Assembly: GCA_946415315.1 (NCBI GenBank)
Contig: CAMKRZ010000005.1
Coordinates: 93,298 to 157,297 of the forward strand
DNA length: 64,000 nucleotides
Source: an uncultured Lachnoclostridium sp.
GTDB lineage: Bacteria > Bacillota > Clostridia > Lachnospirales > Lachnospiraceae
Direction: 5' to 3'
In this document: piece after piece, positions 8,588 to 17,791 of the stretch
Numbering within the stretch: the stretch's first letter is position 1
How the letters are laid out: every line of letters begins with the position of its first letter
Position numbers and translations under genes: made by a program
The notes under the pieces: model-generated
What the model was told of the DNA's origin: nothing
The model's database searches: none
What the model saw: only the letters and a program-made list of their open reading frames with translations

Positions 8588-10180
8588 TTAATCTACTTTA
8601 AACTCAGCTAATTTCAACCCCTTATTGCGCTCGAGAACCATGCCGACCGACCACTGGTTGATGAACAACAGCAGCGGGTTGTCGTGCAGGTCTTTGATCC
8701 TCTTCATATCGCTCGTTCCGACGATCTTCTCGACTGGGCACTCATCAGGATTTTCCACCCAGCGGATGTGCTCGTACGGCAGCGGATCGAGCTTGATCTC
8801 AACGTTGTATTCACTCTTCAGACGGAACATGAGGACGTCAAACTGCAGCGTGCCGACCACGCCGACGATGATCTCCTCCATGCCGGTGTTGAATTCCTGG
8901 AAAATCTGGATCGCGCCTTCCTGCGCGATCTGCGTCACGCCCTTCATGAACTGCTTGCGTTTCATCGTGTCGATCTGGCGCACTCTCGCAAAATGCTCCG
9001 GCGCGAACGTCGGGATTCCTTCATAGCGGAATTTGTCGCTCGAGGTGCACAGCGTGTCGCCGATGGAGAAAATGCCCGGGTCAAACAGGCCGATGATATC
9101 GCCCGCGTAGGCTTCCTCGACAATGTGGCGCTCGTCGGCCATCATTTGCGTCGACTGTGCAAGCTTGACCTTGCGGCCGCCCTGCACGTGGTTGACTTCC
9201 ATGCCGGGGATATACTTGCCCGAGCAGATGCGCAGGAACGCGATGCGGTCGCGGTGCGCCTTGTTCATGTTTGCCTGGATCTTGAACACAAACCCCGAAA
9301 AATCCTCGCGGAACGGGTCGATCACGCCCTGGTCCGACTGGCGAGGCAGCGGCGAGGACGTCATTTTCAGAAAATGTTTGAGGAACGTCTCGACACCGAA
9401 GTTGGTGAGCGCGCTTCCGAAGAAGACAGGCGACAGCTCGCCGGCGTTGACAAGTTCCTGGTCGAACTCCGCATTGGCGCCGTCGAGAAGCTCAACGTCC
9501 TCGAGCAGCTTGTCGTGGAACTCCCAGCCGATGCGTTCCTTGAGAGCCGGATCGTCGACGCTCATGTATTCGGTCTCGACTTCCTTCTGTCCGTTCATCG
9601 CAGCCGTGAACAGTGCCACCTCCCGCGTTTCGCGGTCGTACACGCCCTTGAAGCCCTTGCCGCAGCCAATGGGCCAGTTGATCGGGCACGTCGCGATGCC
9701 GAGCACATTTTCAATATCGCTCATGAGCTCGTAGGGGTCGTTGGCCTCGCGGTCCATCTTGTTGATAAATGTGAAGATCGGAATGTGGCGCATGACGCAA
9801 ACCTTGAACAGCTTGATCGTCTGGCGCTCCACACCCTTGCTGGCGTCGATGACCATCACGGCGGAATCCGCGGCCATCAGCGTGCGGTACGTGTCCTCCG
9901 AGAAATCCTCGTGGCCGGGGGTATCCAGTATGTTGATGCAGTAGTTGTCATAGTTAAACTGGAGAACGGACGAGGTCACGCTGATGCCTCGCTCCTTCTC
10001 GATCTCCATCCAGTCCGACACCGCGTGCCGTGCCGCCTTGCGCCCCTTTACCGAGCCGGCGAGGTTGATCGCCCCGCCGTACAGCAGGAACTTCTCCGTC
10101 AGAGTCGTCTTGCCGGCATCCGGGTGCGAAATGATCGCGAAGGTGCGGCGTTTCTTTATGTTGTCAGTCAGTTCAGTCAT
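8588..10180 (-). CDS. prfC: Peptide chain release factor 3
   Basis: 530 residues, the usual RF3 length. A GTPase domain shows SHPDAGKTT (P-loop), DTPGHEDF (G3) and NKMD (G4), followed by the EF-G-like domains II and III. RF3 recycles RF1 and RF2 from the ribosome after peptide release. The start is the ATG at 10178-10180 (MTELTDNIKKRR); upstream codons in the frame are not conserved in the family. It lies between two unrelated membrane-protein genes on the same strand. Confidence 0.96.
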   Translation of the reverse strand: MTELTDNIKKRRTFAIISHPDAGKTTLTEKFLLYGGAINLAGSVKGRKAARHAVSDWMEIEKERGISVTSSVLQFNYDNYCINILDTPGHEDFSEDTYRTLMAADSAVMVIDASKGVERQTIKLFKVCVMRHIPIFTFINKMDREANDPYELMSDIENVLGIATCPINWPIGCGKGFKGVYDRETREVALFTAAMNGQKEVETEYMSVDDPALKERIGWEFHDKLLEDVELLDGANAEFDQELVNAGELSPVFFGSALTNFGVETFLKHFLKMTSSPLPRQSDQGVIDPFREDFSGFVFKIQANMNKAHRDRIAFLRICSGKYIPGMEVNHVQGGRKVKLAQSTQMMADERHIVEEAYAGDIIGLFDPGIFSIGDTLCTSSDKFRYEGIPTFAPEHFARVRQIDTMKRKQFMKGVTQIAQEGAIQIFQEFNTGMEEIIVGVVGTLQFDVLMFRLKSEYNVEIKLDPLPYEHIRWVENPDECPVEKIVGTSDMKRIKDLHDNPLLLFINQWSVGMVLERNKGLKLAEFKVD

Positions 10181-10353
10181 ATTCGTTCCGTTTCTTCTGG
10201 GATTGACGCCGCGGCATCGAAGCCGCCGCGAGCGCATACTTGTTCATTTTACATCACATGCCGCACAAGTATACTATAACTTGGCCGGGAATGCAAGGTT
10301 TTTCGGTGGGGAGGGCGGAAGTTACCTGTCGGAAAAACGAGCAAAACAACTTA

Positions 10354-10383
10354 GTGGGTGCACCCCGACCGAGGCGCACCCAC
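10354..10383 (-). terminator. Probable terminator of the STT3-like gene
   Basis: GTGGGTGC (10354-10361) pairs with GCACCCAC (10376-10383). On the minus strand the stem is followed by a T-rich stretch with two T runs. It lies about 80 bases after the stop at 10460. A smaller hairpin, GTCCC/GGGAC, is at 10414-10429. Nothing else is seen in 10181-10459. Confidence 0.55.
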
Positions 10384-10459
10384 CAGTGATTCATTCAAGT
10401 TGATTCAGTGGGCGTCCCTGAAGCGGGACCACCCTTTATTGTCTGGGGAATTCACTCCC

Positions 10460-13372
10460 TCACCGCCCCAGCTCCCACACGGCCACTTCGTGCAGCGATG
10501 TCGAGCCGTTGGACTCGGGCAGTTCGGCGACGCCGCGGTAGAACATCGTGCTGCCGTTCATCATGAAGCCGCGGATGATCACGAAATCGGCGGCGTAGGA
10601 GTCGCACAGAAGAATTCGATAGGTCGACGGGCCGTCTTCACGCATATATACGGTAAATGAGCCACTTGCCTCTTCTTCGAAACGAGGGAGAGGTTCGTCG
10701 GTTACAGGGGAGTCATTTTCCGAAGAATTCAGAGGAACGACGCGCATCGTGACCGTTCGCTTGTTGCCGTTTGCGTCGCGCAGCGAGCAGTTGGTGAAAC
10801 TTCCGTCGGTGTTGCGCTCGACATACAACGTGTAGTTGCTGTCCGGGAACGTAATCTCCGTGCTGTCGCCGGGCTTGATGACAGTTGCCGTGTTGGTGCG
10901 GCGGACGTAAGGAATGCTCGGGCCATTGCCGGAGAAATCCCAGCGCCCGAACGTGCCGATCGCGCCGATCTTGTGGAGCATATCCTCGGACAGCACCAGG
11001 TAGATCGGGCGGGGCTCCGCGGGATGTGTGAGCGCCAGAACCTCATTGGCTTGGGTGGCGTCCAGCCGGTCGCGGCCGGCGTCCTCACCGGTCAGCACGG
11101 AGTACGCCTCCTCCCGCGTCAGCGGCAGGATCGTCTTCAGCATTTCCGTGGCGCGGCGCGCATAGTCCTCGCTGTTCCTGTCATAGCGATCCATCAGCAG
11201 ATGGCACGCGTCGAGCCCGCCGGTTGTCAGCATACGGAAAATGCCCTTCGTCAGGGTGACATTTTCCGTCATCAGAGCCTGCCCCAGCCAGTAATTCCAC
11301 TCGCTGTTGAAGTTGCCGCCGTCGCCGAGCGTCAACCGCCTCGCGGCGTACTCGTAGAAATATCCGTAGTCCCACCACGACGCGATCACGGAGTCGGGCT
11401 CCGTCTGCTCGCGGATGGCGTCGCACATCGCCTGCAGCGTGTCGGATCCATCCGGGATTGCGCTGTAGGAGCCGCCGGTGCACGCCATGCAGGGCGAGAA
11501 AATGAGCGTGACCGCCAGTATGTTGATCAGCGCGGCGCGGCTCTTTATGAAGAGGAAAATGCCGATCGCCAGCGCCACAGCACCTGTGACAATGCAGGGG
11601 ATCGTGCCGAACTCCGGCTTCACGGCAAATGCCCATCCTGCCACGGCGAGGGCAATGATGCCGATGTAGAGGACGTTGTGAAGCACTGGAGGACGTGTGG
11701 AAGAAGAGAGGGATTCGCTTGCGTCAGGGGCCTCAACCGCCTCGTCGGACTCCGCCTCAAAGGTTTCCGCAGCAACCTCCGACTCGGCGGTTTCAGCAGC
11801 ATCCTCCTCAACAGTTTCGGAAGTATCCACCTCAACAGTTTCATCAGCCTCCCCCGCGTTCAGCCGTAGATGAAGCAATCCTATACCGAAGCCGCAGACG
11901 ATGCTGACCGGCAGCACGGGGATGGTTACAAAGCGAGCGCCCTTCAGCATGATGAACAGGCCGCAGGCGAGCCAGACCCCGAGGAACACGGCGGTGATCA
12001 GTAGGTCACCGGACACTTCGGAATCCGAAGCAGCCGTTTTGCCCGCGCCAAATGCCCATTTTGTGAACACGATCCGGCAGCCCCAGTACACGAGAAATGC
12101 CGCCGTGACCGCGGTGACGATCAGCACCGGCCAGGCACCGAGCTTGTTGAGGGTTCCTTCCGCGTATGCGGCAAATCCGCCCAGTATCTTGCTGAGTTTG
12201 CTGTCGCCGTAGTCTTCCGCAAGCAGAGGGGTCGGCCGCAGCTCGCTGACGAAGCTGCCGGCGTCGGGGAACGACGTGTCACCGTTGGCAAGCGATCCGC
12301 CCACATTTCCCGCGATCCCTGCGATATCGCTGAAAAACTCCGTTCCTCTGATGAGGAGGCAGCACAGCACCTGCGCCGTCAGGCCGATCAGAGCGCCGGG
12401 CAGGGCGCGAAGGCTGATCGGTGCTTCCGATGTCGTATTGTCACGGGAGGCAACGGAATCTTTGCTGCCTGAGCCGGCTTCGGAAGTCTCACCGCCGGTA
12501 CGGTTTTCACGGGAGGCGTCAGAATCCTCGCTGCCGGTGCGTATTTTCCGGAAAATGAGTGTCAGCAGCAGCGCGAAGACCGCGCAGAATGCGGCTGCCG
12601 CGCCGATGCAGAAGTAGGCGTAGTACGCGCGCCAGAAGGTGGAGAGGGCGCACAGCGCGAGACCGCTCCCGCAGCCCCAGGCGATCCGGGCCCGCCAGCT
12701 CTTCGCGAGCATCGCCTCGGCGTAGCAGAGAAGGAATGTGCACGGCAACAGCGCCAGCCCCATGTCGGTGTCGTAAAATCCCGCGTGTGTGTGCCAGGAA
12801 AATGCTCCCGCCGTCACGACAAGCATCGCGGCGACCAGTCCGCCGAGGCGGCCGGAACGGATGCCGGGGATGGATAATCCCGCGGAATCAGCGAGAGAAT
12901 ACCGGGCCCGACCCAACTGCCGCAGCCTGCGGCTCACGAAGCAGTACACGGGGATCGCGACGAGAGAGGCAAGGAAAGGCGCGAGCCAAAAGACCACGCC
13001 GTAGGGCGTGACGCCGGGAATCCAGGAGAGCAGTTTATAGACGGTTGCGCCGAGGATGGGCAGTCCCATGACGACGTCGCCCTCCTCGCCGGTTGCATTT
13101 GCGGAGATGTAGGGATCCTCGCCGCGGCCGTGGCGAAGCGTGTAATCGGAGATGTCGCCCTCCGCGAGGTCCTCGGTGAGGCGGCAGTACAGGTAGGAGT
13201 CCATTTCCGTGAGGTAGGGCAGGCCGCTTTCAGTGCGGTACTCCCCGCGCGCGCCCGAATCTACATAAAGAAGCGGCAGGGACAACGAGTGCAGAAAAAC
13301 GGACACCAGTATGATCAGTGCGCACACCGCGATGTCGCGGGAGATTCGGTTGTTGCGGTGAATTTGATTCAC
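10460..13372 (-). CDS. STT3/AglB/PglB-like oligosaccharyltransferase
   Basis: About 970 residues: many membrane segments in the N-terminal two thirds, then a soluble C-terminal domain. It carries the marks of the STT3 family: an acidic EMDSY loop near residue 55, the DTD-type metal site in GFYDTDMG near residue 200, and the hallmark WWDYG near residue 665. STT3 enzymes move a lipid-linked glycan onto Asn of exported proteins. Two Glu/Ser-rich low-complexity insertions interrupt the membrane part. The GTG at 13372-13370 is chosen as start because a perfect AGGAGG lies eight bases upstream; the in-frame ATG at 13442-13444 overlaps the promoter -10. No glycan-assembly genes lie beside it. The acceptor and glycan are unknown. 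Confidence 0.85.
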   Translation of the reverse strand: MNQIHRNNRISRDIAVCALIILVSVFLHSLSLPLLYVDSGARGEYRTESGLPYLTEMDSYLYCRLTEDLAEGDISDYTLRHGRGEDPYISANATGEEGDVVMGLPILGATVYKLLSWIPGVTPYGVVFWLAPFLASLVAIPVYCFVSRRLRQLGRARYSLADSAGLSIPGIRSGRLGGLVAAMLVVTAGAFSWHTHAGFYDTDMGLALLPCTFLLCYAEAMLAKSWRARIAWGCGSGLALCALSTFWRAYYAYFCIGAAAAFCAVFALLLTLIFRKIRTGSEDSDASRENRTGGETSEAGSGSKDSVASRDNTTSEAPISLRALPGALIGLTAQVLCCLLIRGTEFFSDIAGIAGNVGGSLANGDTSFPDAGSFVSELRPTPLLAEDYGDSKLSKILGGFAAYAEGTLNKLGAWPVLIVTAVTAAFLVYWGCRIVFTKWAFGAGKTAASDSEVSGDLLITAVFLGVWLACGLFIMLKGARFVTIPVLPVSIVCGFGIGLLHLRLNAGEADETVEVDTSETVEEDAAETAESEVAAETFEAESDEAVEAPDASESLSSSTRPPVLHNVLYIGIIALAVAGWAFAVKPEFGTIPCIVTGAVALAIGIFLFIKSRAALINILAVTLIFSPCMACTGGSYSAIPDGSDTLQAMCDAIREQTEPDSVIASWWDYGYFYEYAARRLTLGDGGNFNSEWNYWLGQALMTENVTLTKGIFRMLTTGGLDACHLLMDRYDRNSEDYARRATEMLKTILPLTREEAYSVLTGEDAGRDRLDATQANEVLALTHPAEPRPIYLVLSEDMLHKIGAIGTFGRWDFSGNGPSIPYVRRTNTATVIKPGDSTEITFPDSNYTLYVERNTDGSFTNCSLRDANGNKRTVTMRVVPLNSSENDSPVTDEPLPRFEEEASGSFTVYMREDGPSTYRILLCDSYAADFVIIRGFMMNGSTMFYRGVAELPESNGSTSLHEVAVWELGR

Positions 13373-13442
13373 GGTGTTTGCCTCCTGGGATGTGAATTTC
13401 GGTGCGTTTATGATGCATTCGGAGTATTTTCCGCTCTCACTC

Positions 13443-13471
13443 ATTCTAAGAGTTCTGTGTGTTCTTGTCAA
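13443..13471 (-). promoter_or_regulatory. Consensus promoter of the STT3-like gene
   Basis: Minus strand: TTGACA (13471-13466), 17-base spacer, TAGAAT (13448-13443). The expected transcription start, near 13436, supports the GTG start at 13372. Confidence 0.8.
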
Positions 13472-14016
13472 TCTGCGCTTCCTTTGTGATATCGACAAAG
13501 CACGGTCAAAGCGGAGGTTTGCTGTAAGAATCGGACCGAAAGGACAGGAAAATATGGCTGTTCTGATAGGCTAATCCATACTTAGAACGTGAATTCGAGC
13601 CCGATGTAGTATAAGATAAAACATCCTTTTCTCTTTCGCAAAGGAAAGAAGGTGCATTTGTTTTTTCGGAGTTTTGTTGCATAATCAGTTGCGTGAGCGG
13701 CGGGGAGTCGGATGGCACGTTTGGTGACTCGTCCGGGCTTTATGTTTTGCGGACTTTGTGTTTCCGGCAAAACTCCGTTAGCGGGCCTGCTCGCTTGAAT
13801 TGTGACAATATCCTCTGCGTGTAATGAGCAACGGGAACCCGTCAAGACGGGTTCCCGTTGCTCATGTAGAACAAAGTAAGAAAACGGTGAGATCATCGAA
13901 AAACTATAGTACGAAGTAAAAATATACTATGGAATTGCCGCATGGTTTCGTGTACAATATCCAAGATACGGAAAGGAGCAGTTGCCGCTTTGTTCGGGAG
14001 CTGATTAGAATACGAA
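13472..14016. other. Gene-free intergenic region with hairpins
   Basis: About 545 bases between divergent genes. I see no convincing gene. It holds a hairpin with arms GTTTTGC (13744-13750) and GCAAAAC (13767-13773), and the perfect 20-bp palindrome at 13824-13865. The promoter of the MATE gene should lie near 13930-13990 (TACAAT is present), but no good -35 is in register. Confidence 0.6.
13824..13865. repeat. Perfect 20-bp inverted repeat, two-base loop
   Basis: The left arm 13824-13843 (ATGAGCAACGGGAACCCGTC) pairs without mismatch with 13846-13865 around the loop AA. There is no T run on either side and no gene ends nearby, so a simple terminator is doubtful. Confidence 0.8.
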
Positions 14017-15525
14017 ATGAAACTGTTTCAGAGGGATTCTCATTTTTACAAAAAGGTCCTTATGCTGGCGCTGCCGATCGCGCTGCAGAGTCTGATCGCT
14101 GTCGGCGTGAACATGCTCGACACGATCATGCTCGGGCGAGTCGGCACGGATCTTGTCCCGGAGATCGGCGACGAGGCGGCGAAGGTTGTGAGCAGTAACT
14201 CAGTGTCGGCAGCGGCATTTGCCAACAACTTCATCGGCGTCTACCACATCCTTTGCATGGGTCTTGGTATGGGCGCATCGGTGCTCGTCTCGCGCTACTG
14301 GGGAATGAAACTGAAGGGCGATGATGCCCCGCTGGACGACGTTCCCGGCTCGGAGGGCAGGGCGACAAGAGCGCTCAAGCAGACGATCTGCCTGATGCTT
14401 CGCCTGACGCTCGGCCTGGCGATCATCTTTGCGGCGGCCACGGCGCTGTTCCCGGAGCAGATCATCAAAATGTATGTCAACGCAAACGATCCGCAGATCG
14501 CCGATATTGTTGCCCGCGGCGTGGGCTACCTGCGGTACTCCGTCGTCACGTATTTCTTCCTCGGCACGTCGCTGACCGTGACGATCGTGCTGCGAAGCGT
14601 CGGACAGGCGATGTATCCGCTGTTTGTCTCGATCGGTGCGCTTTTCGTCAACCTTCTCGCGAACTACATGCTGATCTTCGGCCGCTTCGGCGCGCCCCGC
14701 ATGGAAACCAAGGGCGCGGCGCTCGGCACGCTGATCGCCCGCATTTTCGAAGCGGTTCTCATCGTGACCTACCTGCTTGTTGTCGACAAGAGGATCCGCT
14801 TCCGCATAAAGCACTTGTTCCTCTCGTGCAGTTCGCTTCTCAAAGAATACATCCGAATCTCCATCCCCGTGCTGGTGAGTGACGGCCTTCTGGCGTTCGG
14901 AAATATCGCCTTCGGCGTCATCATCGGACAGCTTGGTTTCGGCGCAGCCAACTCGGTCACGCAGGTCACGCAGCAGATGAGCACCGTCGGCATTCAGGGC
15001 GTGTGCCAGGCCGGCGCGATCGTGACCGGTCAGACGCTCGGAACCGGTGACAAGGAGAAGACCATGCGCCAGGGCTGGATGTTCCTCGGGCTCGGTCTTG
15101 CGCTCGGAACGATCTCCGCGCTGTTTATCTTCGGCTTCCGGGATCTGATCCTGAGCGGGTATGACATCACGAAGGATGACAAGGCTATCGCGAACGAGCT
15201 GATGGATGCCATCAGTCTGATCATCATTTTCCAGGCGACCAACAGCATCATGACCAAGGGCGTTCTCCGTGGCGGCGGCGACACGAAGATGCTGATGCTC
15301 ATGGACAACGTGTTCCTCTGGGCGATCGCGCTTCCGCTCGGCGCGGTGAGCGGGTTTGTGTTCCATCTGGAGCCGTTCTGGATCTACATTTGCCTCAAGT
15401 CCGACCAGATCATCAAGACGATCTGGTGCTTCTTCCGCCTCAAGAGCGAAAAATGGATCAAGAAGATCTCGACAGGCGACCACGGCGGAAATCCGCTGGA
15501 TGCGAAAGCCGCCGAGGCGAAGTAA
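14017..15525 (+). CDS. MATE family efflux transporter
   Basis: 502 residues with about 12 membrane segments in the two-bundle MATE arrangement. It starts with the family's LALPIALQSLIAVGVNMLDTIMLG and has the repeat-2 counterpart ISIPVLVSDGLLAFGN. It exports organic cations or drugs using Na+ or H+. The ATG at 14017 has only a weak GGAG some 17 bases upstream. The hydrophilic C-terminus (SEKWIKKISTGD) is Lys-rich. A second MATE gene is at 49.3-50.7 kb. The substrate cannot be told from sequence. Confidence 0.9.
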   Translation: MKLFQRDSHFYKKVLMLALPIALQSLIAVGVNMLDTIMLGRVGTDLVPEIGDEAAKVVSSNSVSAAAFANNFIGVYHILCMGLGMGASVLVSRYWGMKLKGDDAPLDDVPGSEGRATRALKQTICLMLRLTLGLAIIFAAATALFPEQIIKMYVNANDPQIADIVARGVGYLRYSVVTYFFLGTSLTVTIVLRSVGQAMYPLFVSIGALFVNLLANYMLIFGRFGAPRMETKGAALGTLIARIFEAVLIVTYLLVVDKRIRFRIKHLFLSCSSLLKEYIRISIPVLVSDGLLAFGNIAFGVIIGQLGFGAANSVTQVTQQMSTVGIQGVCQAGAIVTGQTLGTGDKEKTMRQGWMFLGLGLALGTISALFIFGFRDLILSGYDITKDDKAIANELMDAISLIIIFQATNSIMTKGVLRGGGDTKMLMLMDNVFLWAIALPLGAVSGFVFHLEPFWIYICLKSDQIIKTIWCFFRLKSEKWIKKISTGDHGGNPLDAKAAEAK

Positions 15526-15592
15526 GCGGTCGCGGAGGTTTGAGCACCGCGGCAACAGTGTAAGCGGTCGCGGAGGTTTGAGCACCGCGGCA
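15522..15592 (+). repeat. Short tandem duplication at the end of the MATE gene
   Basis: A 33-base unit at 15522-15554 is repeated exactly at 15560-15592 (period 38). The first copy includes the MATE stop codon, so the 3' end of the gene has been duplicated into the spacer before the arabinofuranosidase gene. Confidence 0.85.
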
Positions 15593-15652
15593 GCGGTTGT
15601 ATAAGAAACTTGCGGCGCAACGCGCCGTGCAATACAGGAGGGGTTTACAGCT

Positions 15653-17368
15653 ATGGCTAAAAAAGCGAAAATCACGGTTCATCCGAGTTTTCAGATCGGT
15701 GAGATCTCGGACGAACTCTTCTCAGCGTTCCTCGAGCCGATCGGCACCATGGTGAACGGCACGATGTTCAACCCGAAGCATCCGACGGCGGATGAGCAGG
15801 GCTTCCGCACCGACGTGATCGATGCGCTGAAGGTGACGGGCCTGCCGGCGGTGCGTCTGCCGGGCGGCAATTTTGTGTCGGCATGGCAGTGGAAGGATTC
15901 GATCGGTCCGAAGTCGGAGCGCAAGGTGCACCTTGACCCGGCTTGGTACCAGTTCATCACGAACGAGGTCGGCCACGACGAGTATCTGCAGTGGGCAGAG
16001 AAGATCGGCGCTCGTTCTTTGTATACGGTAAATATGGGCACCGGCCGCACGCAGGACGCGATGGACTGCGTGGAGTACACGAATTTTCCGGGCGGAACCT
16101 ACTGGTCCGACCTTCGTATCAAGAACGGTCATGAGAAGCCTTACGGCGTGAAGACGTGGTATCTCGGCAACGAGATGGACGGCCCGTGGCAGCTCGGCTC
16201 CTGGGACAAGGATCCCCGCGCCTACGGTGTGATGGTCAACGAGACCTCGAAGGCGATGAAGTGGATTGACGCGTCCATCAAGACGGGCGTTTGCGGATCC
16301 TCCGCGCCGTTCATGGAGCATTTTCCGGATTGGGATGAGGCGGCTCTCGACGTGTGCTACGACACCGTTGATTACCTGTCCGTCCACCATTATCACAGCG
16401 CGCCTCCCGGAGACATCAAGGCTCTGCTCGGCGGCGCCCTCTACTACGAGGATTTCATCAACACGCTGGTCGCAATGTGCGATTACGTGCAGTCGAAGCA
16501 TCGTTCGCCGAAGAAAATGATGATCTCCTTCGACGAGTACGGCGGAATGGTCCGCCCGAACGCTCCGCTCAACCCGGGCTGGGGACGCTACAACATGGCC
16601 CGTTCGCACTATCGTTTCAACCCGGATCGCCCGTACATCAAGCACGACCCCGACAAGATGTCGGATCGCCGCTTCCCGGGCGGGGATCTCACGCAAATGC
16701 TCTCGATGGCATCCATCCAACTGGCGCTTCTGCATCACGCAGACCGCGTGAAGATCGGCTGCATGACCGGCGGCCTCGGCGCTCTGTGCGCTTCGAACCA
16801 TGACCATGTATGGCGCTCGGCGTCGCACTACGCATTTATGCAAATGCTGTCCTACGCGAAGGGCACTTCCATGAAGGTTGCGGTGGAGAGCGAAACCTAC
16901 GATATCCCGGCCTACGCGATTGACGACACCTCGCAGTACACCGGCAAGAACGGCGTGCCTTACGTCGATGCCGCCTGCGCATGGGACAAGGCAGCCAAGC
17001 GGCTCGTGATCTTCGCGATCAACCGGAACGAGACCGAGGATTACGCGCTCTCCCTGGATGTGACAGGATTTTTCAATGACGCTTCCGCATTCCCGGCAGT
17101 GCCGAAGGTGGCGGAAGTGGTTGACTCCGGCTGGCCCTTCGGAGCGAAGCCCAAGGCGGCTGCGCCCGTGAAGAAGGTTGTTGCGCCAAAGCTCACAGGA
17201 TTTTCCGCGTGCACGATGTACGAGATCTCAGGAGATCCCGAAGCGCAGAGCGAGTTCGGGAACGACGAAATCTTCTCGCCGAAGATCAACAAGCGCGCCA
17301 AACTGGCGGACGGCGTTGTGACGGCGCATATCAAACCGCTGTCGCTCAACATGTTTGTGCTGGAGTGA
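15653..17368 (+). CDS. Alpha-L-arabinofuranosidase, GH51
   Basis: 571 residues. The TIM-barrel shows the general acid/base Glu in WYLGNEMDGPW and the nucleophile Glu in ISFDEYGG, both in the positions expected for GH51. The C-terminal beta domain contains an Ala/Lys/Pro-rich insert (GAKPKAAAPVKK). It releases arabinose from arabinans or arabinoxylans. There is no signal peptide, so it acts inside the cell on imported oligosaccharides. A strong AGGAGGGG ribosome binding site precedes the ATG. There is no sugar transporter beside it. Confidence 0.93.
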   Translation: MAKKAKITVHPSFQIGEISDELFSAFLEPIGTMVNGTMFNPKHPTADEQGFRTDVIDALKVTGLPAVRLPGGNFVSAWQWKDSIGPKSERKVHLDPAWYQFITNEVGHDEYLQWAEKIGARSLYTVNMGTGRTQDAMDCVEYTNFPGGTYWSDLRIKNGHEKPYGVKTWYLGNEMDGPWQLGSWDKDPRAYGVMVNETSKAMKWIDASIKTGVCGSSAPFMEHFPDWDEAALDVCYDTVDYLSVHHYHSAPPGDIKALLGGALYYEDFINTLVAMCDYVQSKHRSPKKMMISFDEYGGMVRPNAPLNPGWGRYNMARSHYRFNPDRPYIKHDPDKMSDRRFPGGDLTQMLSMASIQLALLHHADRVKIGCMTGGLGALCASNHDHVWRSASHYAFMQMLSYAKGTSMKVAVESETYDIPAYAIDDTSQYTGKNGVPYVDAACAWDKAAKRLVIFAINRNETEDYALSLDVTGFFNDASAFPAVPKVAEVVDSGWPFGAKPKAAAPVKKVVAPKLTGFSACTMYEISGDPEAQSEFGNDEIFSPKINKRAKLADGVVTAHIKPLSLNMFVLE

Positions 17369-17388
17369 TCAACGAATACGAATGAAAA

Positions 17389-17430
17389 AAGTGCCGAGGG
17401 CCCGCGAAAAACGGGCTTTCGGCACTTGTT
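17389..17430 (+). terminator. Rho-independent terminator after the GH51 gene
   Basis: A stem of about 15 bp (arms from 17389 and to 17426) is followed by TTGTTTT, 20 bases after the stop codon. Confidence 0.85.
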
Positions 17431-17791
17431 TTAATACGTTACAAAGGGTGTTTCGAAAACCGGTAGGGCTTTGCTAATTGATGAGCACAATGGACGTATT
17501 CCCAAGTCGCATAGTTTTTTAATCTTTTCCTTTTCATCAAAAAACTTTATTTTACTCCATTTCAAAGAAGTTATATGTTGACAGCGAAATGTAGTATCTG
17601 TAATATAAAATTGGAGTTGTATATATAATCATCAAATAATCAGGAGGTAAGAAAAGTACAAAAAATGGTGTTATGGTCTTGCAGATAAGCCGCAGAATGA
17701 CAGAAATGTTGTTTCGGATTTTAAAAAGTATTGTATTAAAAAAAGATGCTATATAAGCGGGTTTTCGCCTGCATAGAAGGAGCTAAAGATA
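17431..17791 (+). promoter_or_regulatory. AT-rich leader region with consensus promoter
   Basis: It contains TTGACA (17578-17583), a 17-base spacer and TAATAT (17601-17606), giving a leader of about 185 nt before the protease gene. Inside it an AGGAGG (17642-17647) is not followed by a usable start: the ATG at 17665 is too far away and gives only seven codons. One frame from about 17660 to 17775 reads as a plausible 38-residue peptide end without a start codon, perhaps a decayed small gene. No RNA gene is recognised. Confidence 0.6.

Noticed and set aside
13582..13896. 104-codon minus-strand ORF in the gap before the MATE gene
   Set aside because: No ribosome binding site, no recognisable protein character, and it spans the palindromic hairpins.
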